A stretch of DNA of 30,476 bases. It comes from Synergistaceae bacterium (GTDB lineage: Bacteria; Synergistota; Synergistia; Synergistales; Aminobacteriaceae). Location: positions 1 to 30,476 of the forward strand of contig JAFPWQ010000031.1 of assembly GCA_017394925.1 (NCBI GenBank), read 5' to 3'. The notes under the pieces were generated by a model. That model saw only the letters and a program-made list of their open reading frames with translations, was not told the DNA's origin and made no database searches. Of the stretch, positions 23,469-30,476 are shown piece after piece. The position numbers were made by a program, and so were the translations under genes. Position 1 is the stretch's first letter, and every line of letters starts with the position of its first letter.

Positions 23469-23660
23469 CGTAACGAACAAATACGAATTAGCAAATCAAA
23501 TCACAAATAGCATCACACCTGCAAGTGATCTTTCGTGAAAAGGATTCATGAGAAATGAATTAAAGACCCTCGTTCTTGTTCGGAATAATCGTTTTATAGT
23601 TTTACCCCCCTCAAAGAAGAAGGAGAGAGACCGGCAAGAATGAGAAGGCCTCTCTTTTTT
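23469..23660 (+). ncRNA. Unassigned structured RNA candidate, about 190 nt
   Basis: A perfect promoter and a terminator (AGAGAG 23624-23629 with CTCTCT 23650-23655, then six T) frame a transcript of about 190 nt. CGAACAA (23474-23480) can pair with TTGTTCG (23576-23582), enclosing hairpins ATCAC/GTGAT (23512-23529) and ATTCAT/ATGAAT (23544-23560), a three-way junction layout. A 31-codon frame from ATG 23548 exists, but its AGGA is only 3 nt away. The size suits 6S RNA, but I see no paired 5' and 3' ends and cannot assign a family. Confidence 0.5.
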
Positions 23661-23708
23661 CGATTCGCTGAAATATATATTTATCATCAATAATTGAGCA
23701 TAAAAAAT

Positions 23709-23802
23709 GTCCGGTGTTCAATGGCACCCGGAGAATTCTGTTTAGTGCTGCTTCGTTCCCGATCTGACACGGTTCGCAGGTCTCCGCCGCATTGAGCCGG
23801 AC
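23709..23802 (-). ncRNA. ffs: Signal recognition particle RNA, small bacterial (4.5S) type
   Basis: SRP RNA joins Ffh to bring ribosomes making membrane proteins to FtsY. Read on the minus strand, the apical domain GTGTCAGATCGGGAACGAAG followed by CAGCACTAA matches the bacterial consensus, with a GGAA tetraloop closed by TCG/CGA where E. coli has UCC/GGA. The long helix closes with GTCCGG/CCGGAC, TCAATG/CATTGA and GGAGA/TCTCC. The 3' end runs into ATTTTTTA, so the helix can serve as terminator. A -10 box TAGAAT at 23814-23809 sits 6 nt before the 5' end and overlaps the region just after hemW. Ends are placed at the closing stem and could be off by a few bases. Confidence 0.95.
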
Positions 23803-23824
23803 GAATATATTCTATCATAAATTA

Positions 23825-24934
23825 TCACAAATCTATAAGCTCAGACCATATAGCATTGCCGAGCCTCATACCTCTTTTGCTGAGTGATATTCTTTCAGGC
23901 GTTTTGATGAATAAATCATCGGGCATTGAATCTAAAACGCGTTCAATTTCTGGAAGTAAATCTTTGCGGTTAATTCCGTATCTTGTGCGAAGAGATAATA
24001 TTGCAAGTTCAATTGCGCGTTCATGAGGAGATAACTCTTCATGTGTGAATGATTCATCCTGGAAATTATTCATGGCCGCACTGAAATATTCATTTAACGT
24101 TCGGGGATTCGAGTATCTTATGCCGTCAATATATCCCACAGCAGAAGGTCCAAGCGCGATTATATTATCGTGATTCCAGTATGAGAGATTGTGAACGCAT
24201 TCGTGATTTTCTTTCGCAAAGCTGGAAATCTCATACTGAATGAAATTATGACGGGGCAAAATATACTGCGAATATCTGTAGAGTGCATAGCCCTGAGAGT
24301 TAAGCTCTTCATTCGTGAACTCGCGCGCTAAAGGAGTATCAGGTTCAAGAGTCAGCTGATATGTAGAAATGTGAGACGCATAATCCATGACAGTACGCAG
24401 TGATTTATCCCATGTTCTTAATGTCTGTCCAGGAATCGCAAAAATCAAATCACAGCTTAGATTTAACCCTGAATCATTTACGAGTTCCATAGCCTTTAGT
24501 GCCTGCGTCTTATCATGAACACGTCCAAGCACAGTAAGCTCATAGTCATTTATGCTCTGAATCCCAAGACTGACGCGCGAGATATTATTATCCTTCAAGA
24601 ATGATATATGCTCATGCGTGATTGAATTCGGATTAGCTTCTGTTGTTGCCTCTGTTAAACATGACGTATCGAAATATTTATTGATTATGCTGATGAGTTT
24701 ATGCCATTGTGATAGATTTAACACGCTGGGAGTTCCGCCCCCGATGTATAAAGTCTTCAGGGGCAGTTTTGACTCAAGCCTTCGTGATTGAATCTCAAGA
24801 GCATCAAGATATGAATCAATAACGCTCTCATGATCCGCGACACTATAGAACGAACAGTATCTGCATTTTCTCTCACAGAATGGAACGTGAACATAAAGCC
24901 CGTATGTTTTAGTCTTCGCCTGCATGACCCGCAT
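23825..24934 (-). CDS. hemW: Radical SAM heme chaperone HemW
   Basis: HemW is a radical SAM protein related to oxygen-independent coproporphyrinogen oxidase HemN but acts as a heme-binding chaperone. The 369-aa protein has the cluster motif Cys20-x3-Cys24-x2-Cys27 (FCERKCRYCSFYS), the SAM-binding GGGTPS, the LTEATTEANPNSIT strand, RVSLGIQS and the DLIFAIPGQT segment. The C-terminal HemN-like domain follows with YEISSFAKENHECVHNLSYWNHD, and FGLG is replaced by ALGPSAVGY. The ATG at 24934 has AGGAGG 5 nt upstream; an ATG three codons later would have wider spacing. It lies downstream of lepA, a common pairing. Confidence 0.95.
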   Translation of the reverse strand: MRVMQAKTKTYGLYVHVPFCERKCRYCSFYSVADHESVIDSYLDALEIQSRRLESKLPLKTLYIGGGTPSVLNLSQWHKLISIINKYFDTSCLTEATTEANPNSITHEHISFLKDNNISRVSLGIQSINDYELTVLGRVHDKTQALKAMELVNDSGLNLSCDLIFAIPGQTLRTWDKSLRTVMDYASHISTYQLTLEPDTPLAREFTNEELNSQGYALYRYSQYILPRHNFIQYEISSFAKENHECVHNLSYWNHDNIIALGPSAVGYIDGIRYSNPRTLNEYFSAAMNNFQDESFTHEELSPHERAIELAILSLRTRYGINRKDLLPEIERVLDSMPDDLFIKTPERISLSKRGMRLGNAIWSELIDL

Positions 24935-25079
24935 AAATGCCTCCTGTATTAACGAACAGTATTAATCTAACGCAGACATGAATATAAACCTTGTCAGCAT
25001 GGCCTGCATGAACATAATATTAATGAACTGGAACGCGACATAAAGCCCGTCAGCATGGCCTGCATATGAACACGCACAT
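24935..25079. repeat. lepA-hemW gap with tandem and hemW-like duplicated sequence
   Basis: GTCAGCATGGCCTGCAT occurs twice, near 24993-25009 and 25049-25065. Read on the minus strand, one copy is followed by ACGGGCTTTATGT and CGTTCCA in the same order as codons 11-18 of hemW. The hemW ribosome binding site and start (CAGGAGGCATT ... ATGCAGGCGAA) also resemble the last codons of lepA (CAGGAGGCATT ... CAGGCGAA). This suggests serial local duplication across the junction. Confidence 0.6.
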
Positions 25080-26891
25080 TTATTTTTCGCCTGAATCAAC
25101 CTGCATAAACGCTAAGAATGCCTCCTGAGGAATTGAAACTTTGCCGATTTGCTTCATTCGTTTCTTGCCTTCTTTCTGTTTCTCAAGCAATTTACGTTTA
25201 CGGGTAATATCTCCTCCGTAGCATTTGGCTAATACGTCTTTGCGCAATGCCCTGACGTTAACGCGGACAATTACGCGCCTTCCGATTGAGGCCTGAATAG
25301 GAATCTCGAATAATTGAGACGGAATTAATTCTTTCAGCTTGGTAACGACAGCATGACCGCGATTATATGCCTGGTCTTTATGACACACGAAAGAGAACGC
25401 ATCAGCCGCTTCACCATTAACGAGAATATCAACGCGGACTAATTCACTTGCCCTTAACCCGATAAGCTCATAGTCCAGTGATGCATAGCCTCTTGTCTGA
25501 GATTTTAATTTGTCGTGAAAGTCTACAATGAATTCTGATAACGGCATTTCATAAACCAGTCTTACGCGTTCAGGGGTGATATAGTCCATTGATTTATACG
25601 TTCCCCGTTTATCCTGTACAAGCTGCATTACACGCCCGGTAAATTCCGAAGGCATAAAGACAGATAGCTTGATATATGGTTCGCGTATTTCAACAATTTC
25701 GCTTGCGTCAGGAAAATCTGAAGGACGATGAGCTTCAATAATTTCGCCTGATGATTTCACGACCTCATATATTACGTTGGGAGCAGTAGCAACGAGTTCA
25801 ACGCCGTACTCTTCGCGTAATCTTTCACGCACTACGTCCATATGCAGCAATCCCAGAAAGCCGCACCTGAATCCGAATCCGAGAGCCTCAGAGCTTTCCG
25901 GTTCATATGTTACAGCTGAATCATTCAGGCATAATTTTTCGAGTGCGTCTCTTAACTGGGGATAATTATCTCGTTCAACAGGATAGAATCCGCAGAAGAC
26001 AACACTCTTCACTTTCTTGTAGCCTGGTAATGCTTCGGGTGCAGGGTTCAATGCGTCCGTTATCGTATCACCTACCTGAGCTTCAGCCAGTGTCTTAATG
26101 CTTGCAGTGATATATCCGACTTCTCCGGCTGATAACTCTTCAACGGGAGTAAACGATGGCTTGAACACTCCTGCTTCGTTGACGGGATAAGTTATGCCGT
26201 TGGACATGAACATGATATTTTGCCCCGCGCGTATTCTCCCATTGATGACTCTCACATAGCATATAACGCCCCTGTAATTGTCATAAACTGAATCGAATAT
26301 TAACGCCTGCAATGGTGAATCCGGGTCGCCAGCCGGAGCCGGAATATCTTTTACGATTCGTTCAAGAATCTCATGAACCCCTTCACCTGTTTTTGCGCTC
26401 GTGAGGACTGCATCGCCTGCATCAAGACCAACGACATCTGAAATTTCCTGTTTTGCGTTATCCGGCCTTGCAGAGGGCAGATCTATCTTGTTGATTACGG
26501 GCAGAATTTCGAGTCCCTGTTCGATTGCCTGATATGCATTCGCTACGGTCTGAGCTTCAACTCCCTGTGAGGCATCGACAACGAGCAGTGCACCTTCACA
26601 GGCGGCAAGTGAGCGTGATACTTCGTAGGCAAAATCGACATGGCCGGGCGTATCTATGAGATTAAGAATGTATTTATTCCCGTCATCTGATTCATAATTC
26701 ATTCTGACAGGGACGAGTTTAATCGTTATGCCTCTTTCACGTTCAAGCGCAAGTGAATCGAGAATCTGAGCTTTCATGTCGCGTGATGCAATTGTGCCTG
26801 TTGATTCTAATAGTCTGTCAGCGAGTGTAGATTTCCCGTGATCTATGTGAGCGATTATGCAAAAGTTCCGTATATTTTTCTGGTTAGTCAT
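25080..26891 (-). CDS. lepA: Elongation factor 4 (LepA), back-translocating GTPase
   Basis: LepA (EF4) is a ribosomal GTPase that acts on stalled or mispositioned ribosomes and in initiation or assembly. The 603-aa protein has AHIDHGKST (G1), ERERGITIK, DTPGHVDF (G3), NKIDLP (G4) and the EF4-specific C-terminal domain, including GFRCGFLGLLHMDVV, RGTYKSMDYI and the basic YGGDITRKRKLLEKQKEGKKRMK segment. GAGGTG lies 6 nt before the ATG. The guaA terminator ends only about 35 nt upstream, leaving little room for a promoter, so read-through or a promoter inside the terminator region must supply it. Confidence 0.97.
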   Translation of the reverse strand: MTNQKNIRNFCIIAHIDHGKSTLADRLLESTGTIASRDMKAQILDSLALERERGITIKLVPVRMNYESDDGNKYILNLIDTPGHVDFAYEVSRSLAACEGALLVVDASQGVEAQTVANAYQAIEQGLEILPVINKIDLPSARPDNAKQEISDVVGLDAGDAVLTSAKTGEGVHEILERIVKDIPAPAGDPDSPLQALIFDSVYDNYRGVICYVRVINGRIRAGQNIMFMSNGITYPVNEAGVFKPSFTPVEELSAGEVGYITASIKTLAEAQVGDTITDALNPAPEALPGYKKVKSVVFCGFYPVERDNYPQLRDALEKLCLNDSAVTYEPESSEALGFGFRCGFLGLLHMDVVRERLREEYGVELVATAPNVIYEVVKSSGEIIEAHRPSDFPDASEIVEIREPYIKLSVFMPSEFTGRVMQLVQDKRGTYKSMDYITPERVRLVYEMPLSEFIVDFHDKLKSQTRGYASLDYELIGLRASELVRVDILVNGEAADAFSFVCHKDQAYNRGHAVVTKLKELIPSQLFEIPIQASIGRRVIVRVNVRALRKDVLAKCYGGDITRKRKLLEKQKEGKKRMKQIGKVSIPQEAFLAFMQVDSGEK

Positions 26892-26926
26892 TATTTCACC
26901 TCATGAAAAATAATAATATCACGCAT

Positions 26927-26960
26927 AAAAAATTCCCCCTGAGGCTTATTACAGAGGGAA
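26927..26960 (-). terminator. Intrinsic terminator between guaA and lepA
   Basis: On the minus strand TTCCCTCTG (26960-26952) pairs with CAGGGGGAA (26941-26933) with one G-U pair, followed by six T (26932-26927). Both arms and the T run are the same as at the hpf terminator. Confidence 0.92.
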
Positions 26961-27004
26961 AATATTGATTCCTGTATTAGCTGCACAAAATTAAATTCAC
27001 ATGT

Positions 27005-28537
27005 CTATTCCCATTCAATTGTTGCAGGCGGCTTTGATGTTACATCTATGACAACACGATTAATCCCTCTTACCTCATTGCATATTCTCTTTGAGATTCT
27101 GTCAAGTACATCATAATCTATGCGTGCCCATTCAGCTGTCATTGCGTCCTGTGAGTGAATAGCCCTGAGTGCAACAACTTCATTGTATGTCCTGCTGTCG
27201 CCCATAACACCCACACTGCGGACAGGCAGTAACACGCAGAATGCCTGCCATATTCCCGAATATAGATCTGCACGTTTGAGTTCTTCACGGAAAATTGCAT
27301 CGGCCTCACGAAGGACATCAAGCCTCTCTTTTGTGATTTCTCCCAGACAGCGAACAGCAAGACCGGGACCTGGAAACGGCTGACGGTTTATGATTGACTC
27401 AGGCATTCCGATTATTTTCCCGATTACACGCACTTCATCTTTGAACAAATCACGAAGAGGCTCAAGCAGTTTCAGGTTCATATGTTCAGGGAGGCCGCCT
27501 ACGTTGTGATGTGATTTAATCATTGCAGCTCCCTTTTTGAGTCCGCTCTCTATGACATCAGGATATATAGTTCCCTGCAAAAGCCATTCAGCATTTTGAA
27601 TCTTCTTTGCTTCTTCTTCAAACACTTCGATAAAGAGCCTTCCGATTATTTTGCGCTTTTTCTCCGGGTCAGTTATGCCTTTAAGCTCACGCAGAAATCT
27701 CTCTGACGCGTCAACGTAAATTACATTCAGGCCCATATCTTTATATGAGTTCATGACGGATTCAGGTTCATTCAGGCGCATGAGGCCATGATTGACGAAC
27801 ACGCACTGTAACTTATCGCCTATTGCCCTGTTCACCAGTGCCGCCGACACACTTGAATCTACTCCGCCGGAAAGACCGCATACTACGCGCCCGTCTCCTA
27901 CACTCTTGCGTATACTTGCGATTGTTCCGTCAACCCAGTCTTCAAGATTCCAGTCTCCAGAACATTTGCATATTCCGAATACGAAATTATGAATTATTTC
28001 ATTTCCGTGTTCAGTGTTCACAACTTCGGGATGAAATTGTAAGCCGTAAAATTTTTTGCCTGCATTCTCGATTGATGACGTTATATTGCTCTCAGTTGAT
28101 GACGTGATAATAAAACCTTCGGGCAGTTCTGAAACGTTATCACCATGACTCATTAATACGTTCATGCTTTCGGGAATCGAATCATTCAGGAGCTCAGATT
28201 TTCCCGTCCTGTGAATCATCGTTACGCCGTATTCGTGTACATGGCCTGATGTTACATTGCCTCCTGATAATTTTGCGAGCAGTTGCATTCCGTAGCATAT
28301 TCCCAGTACAGGACAGCCGGGATTCAGAATCTCACGGTCAATCATGATTGCGTCAGAGTCATTAACACTGTCAGGCCCTCCCGAAATGATTATGCCTTTG
28401 GGCGAATATGCGCTTACTGTCTCGTGTGATACATCCCAGTTCAGAATCACGCTGTGAACTTTCATCTCGCGTAATCTTCTTGCGATTAACTGTGTGAACT
28501 GAGAGCCGCAGTTTATGATAATAATATTCTCGTTCAT
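27005..28537 (-). CDS. guaA: GMP synthase (glutamine-hydrolysing)
   Basis: GuaA turns XMP into GMP with ATP and glutamine ammonia. The 510-aa protein has both domains. The class I glutamine amidotransferase has Cys81 in GICYGMQLL and His169/Glu171 in LQFHPEV. The ATP pyrophosphatase has the P-loop GLSGGVDSS at 221-229. The C-terminal dimerisation domain has RQPFPGPGLAVRCLGE and the terminal KPPATIEWE, which binds XMP. GGAGAA lies about 8 nt before the ATG. It is divergent from the subtilase gene. No guanine-type riboswitch is apparent in the 97-nt divergent gap. Confidence 0.98.
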   Translation of the reverse strand: MNENIIIINCGSQFTQLIARRLREMKVHSVILNWDVSHETVSAYSPKGIIISGGPDSVNDSDAIMIDREILNPGCPVLGICYGMQLLAKLSGGNVTSGHVHEYGVTMIHRTGKSELLNDSIPESMNVLMSHGDNVSELPEGFIITSSTESNITSSIENAGKKFYGLQFHPEVVNTEHGNEIIHNFVFGICKCSGDWNLEDWVDGTIASIRKSVGDGRVVCGLSGGVDSSVSAALVNRAIGDKLQCVFVNHGLMRLNEPESVMNSYKDMGLNVIYVDASERFLRELKGITDPEKKRKIIGRLFIEVFEEEAKKIQNAEWLLQGTIYPDVIESGLKKGAAMIKSHHNVGGLPEHMNLKLLEPLRDLFKDEVRVIGKIIGMPESIINRQPFPGPGLAVRCLGEITKERLDVLREADAIFREELKRADLYSGIWQAFCVLLPVRSVGVMGDSRTYNEVVALRAIHSQDAMTAEWARIDYDVLDRISKRICNEVRGINRVVIDVTSKPPATIEWE

Positions 28538-28634
28538 AAATTATTCTCCGTTTTATGATAAATTTTCATAAGATTATACATGTGTTATATAATTGCACTT
28601 GAAAAAATTTATTTCAGGGAGGCCATGAAGTTTT
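28538..28634. promoter_or_regulatory. Divergent guaA / subtilase promoter region
   Basis: TATAAT boxes occur on both strands: 28578-28573 on the minus strand for guaA and 28588-28593 on the plus strand for the subtilase. Neither has a convincing -35 at 16-18 nt. The two boxes are 9 nt apart, so the polymerases would compete. Confidence 0.4.
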
Positions 28635-30203
28635 ATGAGTTCATGCAGAAAAATTTTTTTAGCATTATTCACGTTAATATTTATATCGCTTTCTTCATGT
28701 TCATTTGCATATGATTATGTCAAAGGCGATGTAGTTGTAGTTCTCAGGAATGCAGATTCTAATTCAAGACTCACAGCGTCATCATTCAGTGAGAACGGAG
28801 CAGGAATATCAGCGGCATCATCATTTGCGAAGTCATCAGGAGCAGTATTAACGCGTACATATCCGGCATTATCACAGGCAGGCAATAATATATTTGCGCT
28901 GATTCATTCAGATGATATTGACCCTGAAGAATACGCAAAAGAGCTTCTTAAGAATCCGAATGTAATTGCGGCATCACCGAACTACAAAGTCAGGGCTGCA
29001 GTTGTTCCGAATGATACGTATATGTCTCAGCTCTGGGGAATGACTAAAATCAATATGCCGTCAGCATGGGACAAAGAGACCGGGAGCAGCACTGTTTATG
29101 TCGCCATAATTGATTCAGGAATCGACTGGACTAACCCGGATTTAGCCGCGAACACTGCGCGCGATCTTGGCTTCACGGCAAACGGAATCTCTTCATCACA
29201 GCCAGGCTTCGACAATTACGGACACGGAACGCATGTAGCCGGTACAATCGGAGCAGTCAGCAATAACAGTGCAGGAGTTGCAGGCATAAACTGGTACGTC
29301 CGGATGATACCCGTAAAAGTTCTCGACAGTAATGGCGGAGGAACAACGAGTACAGTCATTGAGGGAATGGATTATGTTGCGTCTCTCATGTCCGAAGGCT
29401 ATAACATAAGAGCATTAAATCTTTCTCTTGAGGCATATATAAAGATGACTCCTGTGCATGATAATCTCATAGTATATCCTATGTGGCAGGCATTCAAGGC
29501 CATAGACGAATACAATCAGGCAGTGATAGTTGTCGCGGCAGGCAATCAGACAGTAAAAATCGGTGAGCCGACAACCTACACAAAGCGCGAGGGAGGAAGC
29601 GTAATATTTGAGCGCGGATGTTATGCATATCCTTCATCATTCAAAGGATTAAATAACATGATAAGTGTATCAGCGGCGAATCAGAGCGGCAATGTTGCAT
29701 CATACAGCAATACGAACGCGAATATTTCTGCACCGGGCGGAGATTATTATACAGACAGAAGCATTATCATAAGCACATGGATTCAGTCTGACTCCGGGGC
29801 TCTTTTTGACAACGGGATCTCCCTCTGGGGTGAACAGGGTACATCAATGGCGGCACCTCATGTTGCTGGAGCGGCGGCATTACTTGCGGCTCATGATCCT
29901 GATATGACTGCATACCAGATTAAACAGTGCATTCTCAACAGCGCGGCTTCGGGTGCTGAAGGTATGCTTGATGTCAATGCGGCTCTGGACTATCAGGAAT
30001 ATTATGGTCTCAGTCTTGCGAGTGAAGGCACAGAGAGTTACGGCTATGAGGACTGGAAAGACGAGCCCGCACCTTATGACCCGGATTATGATTATGATTA
30101 CGGCACTGATAAAAAATCATCATCTGGCGGCTGTAACGGATTAACGGCAGGGATATTTGCATTAATTATTCTTTGTCCGATTGCAAAAAAGTTCATGAGC
30201 TGA
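28635..30203 (+). CDS. Secreted subtilisin-like serine protease (S8) with Synergist-CTERM-like tail
   Basis: The 522-aa protein has a signal sequence (SCRKIFLALFTLIFISL, cleavage near residue 25; Leu-Ser-Ser-Cys22 could also be a lipobox). An inhibitor I9-like propeptide spans about 27-120. The S8 domain carries Asp160 (VAIIDSGID), His197 (GHGTHVAG), oxyanion Asn304 (AAGNQT) and Ser404 (GTSMAAPH), so the triad is complete. After an Asp/Tyr-rich linker the C-terminus reads SSSGGCNG (Cys500), a hydrophobic stretch and AKK, as in the Synergist-CTERM sorting signal. That suggests surface anchoring or processing at the Cys. GGGAGG lies about 12 nt upstream of the ATG. The substrate is unknown. Confidence 0.93.
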   Translation: MSSCRKIFLALFTLIFISLSSCSFAYDYVKGDVVVVLRNADSNSRLTASSFSENGAGISAASSFAKSSGAVLTRTYPALSQAGNNIFALIHSDDIDPEEYAKELLKNPNVIAASPNYKVRAAVVPNDTYMSQLWGMTKINMPSAWDKETGSSTVYVAIIDSGIDWTNPDLAANTARDLGFTANGISSSQPGFDNYGHGTHVAGTIGAVSNNSAGVAGINWYVRMIPVKVLDSNGGGTTSTVIEGMDYVASLMSEGYNIRALNLSLEAYIKMTPVHDNLIVYPMWQAFKAIDEYNQAVIVVAAGNQTVKIGEPTTYTKREGGSVIFERGCYAYPSSFKGLNNMISVSAANQSGNVASYSNTNANISAPGGDYYTDRSIIISTWIQSDSGALFDNGISLWGEQGTSMAAPHVAGAAALLAAHDPDMTAYQIKQCILNSAASGAEGMLDVNAALDYQEYYGLSLASEGTESYGYEDWKDEPAPYDPDYDYDYGTDKKSSSGGCNGLTAGIFALIILCPIAKKFMS

Positions 30204-30232
30204 TAAAATTTCTCATTGTGAAATTCAACATT

Positions 30233-30307
30233 GCCGGTGTGGCTCAGAGGTAGAGCAGCGCACTCGTAATGCGCAGGTCAACAGTTCGAATCTGTTCACC
30301 GGCTCCA
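30233..30307 (+). tRNA. tRNA-Thr, anticodon CGT, CCA encoded
   Basis: The cloverleaf is complete: acceptor GCCGGTG/CACCGGC, D arm GCTC/GAGC, anticodon stem GCGCA/TGCGC with CGT at 30265-30267, T arm AACAG-TTCGAAT-CTGTT, discriminator T, and an encoded CCA. It reads ACG codons. It lies 29 nt after the subtilase stop codon. Confidence 0.98.
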
Positions 30308-30324
30308 TGAATCAAAAATCAATG

Positions 30325-30358
30325 TCCCCTGTTAGCTTTTAAGCTGGCGGGGATTTTC
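30325..30358 (+). terminator. Terminator after tRNA-Thr
   Basis: TCCCC (30325-30329) pairs with GGGGA (30349-30353) and, after a one-base bulge, GTTAGC (30331-30336) pairs with GCTGGC (30343-30348) with G-U pairs; TTTTCT follows. The next 115 bases to the window end are AT-rich and hold no gene I can support. Confidence 0.82.
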
Positions 30359-30476
30359 TGCATCTTCATGTATAATAAAATAATCCAGAAAAATTTTTTT
30401 CAGAGTGTGGTGTAGTATATAATTGAGATATAGTATTATAATCATACTTATATTAGCAATATTAAATTTCACAACG

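Noticed and set aside
23548..23643. 31-codon frame inside the RNA candidate
   Set aside because: The AGGA is only 3 nt from the ATG, the frame runs into the terminator hairpin, and the composition is not protein-like.
23469..23660. Assigning the plus-strand RNA as 6S RNA
   Set aside because: Size fits, but the 5' and 3' ends do not pair and no conserved central bubble could be found by eye.
28635..28710. Calling the subtilase a lipoprotein
   Set aside because: Leu-Ser-Ser-Cys22 resembles a lipobox, but a type I cleavage site follows three residues later and the C-terminal sorting tail makes lipid anchoring unnecessary; it is left open in the entry.
30204..30232. AATTTC/GAAATT hairpin after the subtilase as terminator
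   Set aside because: No T run follows the stem, so the subtilase transcript may continue through the tRNA to the terminator at 30325.
1..30476. CRISPR array, transposon, prophage or defence genes
   Set aside because: No regularly spaced repeats, transposase, integrase, phage or nuclease genes are present; all large frames are accounted for by other genes.

Overview
The window looks like a chromosomal segment of a member of the Synergistota, probably from an uncultured Synergistaceae lineage. The best marker is the C-terminus of the subtilase at 28635-30203: a Ser-Gly-Gly-Cys-Asn motif, a hydrophobic stretch and a basic end, as in the Synergist-CTERM sorting signal. Other features fit but are less specific: strong GGAGG-type ribosome binding sites, frequent TTG/GTG starts, zinc-type S14 and L24, and a lone beta subunit of a Na+-pumping decarboxylase. 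Genus and species cannot be named from sequence alone.

Region 1 (1-12100, minus strand) is a fused str-S10-spc ribosomal superoperon: rpsL, rpsG, fusA, tuf, rpsJ, rplC, rplD, rplW, rplB, rpsS, rplV, rpsC, rplP, rpmC, rpsQ, rplN, rplX, rplE, rpsN, rpsH, rplF and the start of rplR. It is read from one strong promoter (TTGACA-N18-TAATAT) just upstream of rpsL, and I see no terminator inside it. The rpsL leader has an AGGAGGTG 64 nt from a GTG start; a potential hairpin would loop out the intervening RNA and bring the two to about 8 nt.

Region 2 (12109-17550) has a small cupin gene on the minus strand and, divergently, a 591-bp gene-poor stretch leading to a 1464-aa secreted protein built of about eleven Ig-like repeats.

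Region 3 (17550-19600) has a leader-like stretch ending in a strong terminator just before an aroB-family gene whose catalytic residues are substituted, then a long-form ribosome hibernation factor gene.

Region 4 (19599-23242, minus strand) has an unrecognised 266-aa protein, the decarboxylase beta subunit and a cation/proton antiporter, with terminators separating the transport genes.

Region 5 (23243-23810) has two RNA genes facing each other: an unassigned RNA candidate on the plus strand and the signal recognition particle RNA on the minus strand.

Region 6 (23825-28537, minus strand) has hemW, lepA and guaA. The lepA-hemW gap shows traces of local duplication. Region 7 (28635-30357, plus strand) has the subtilase and tRNA-Thr(CGU) with its terminator.

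Most of the window is core translation and housekeeping. I found no mobile element, CRISPR array or defence island. The points that deserve a second look are the rpsL leader, the altered AroB, the two RNA/leader candidates, the large Ig-repeat protein and the repeated terminator arms.
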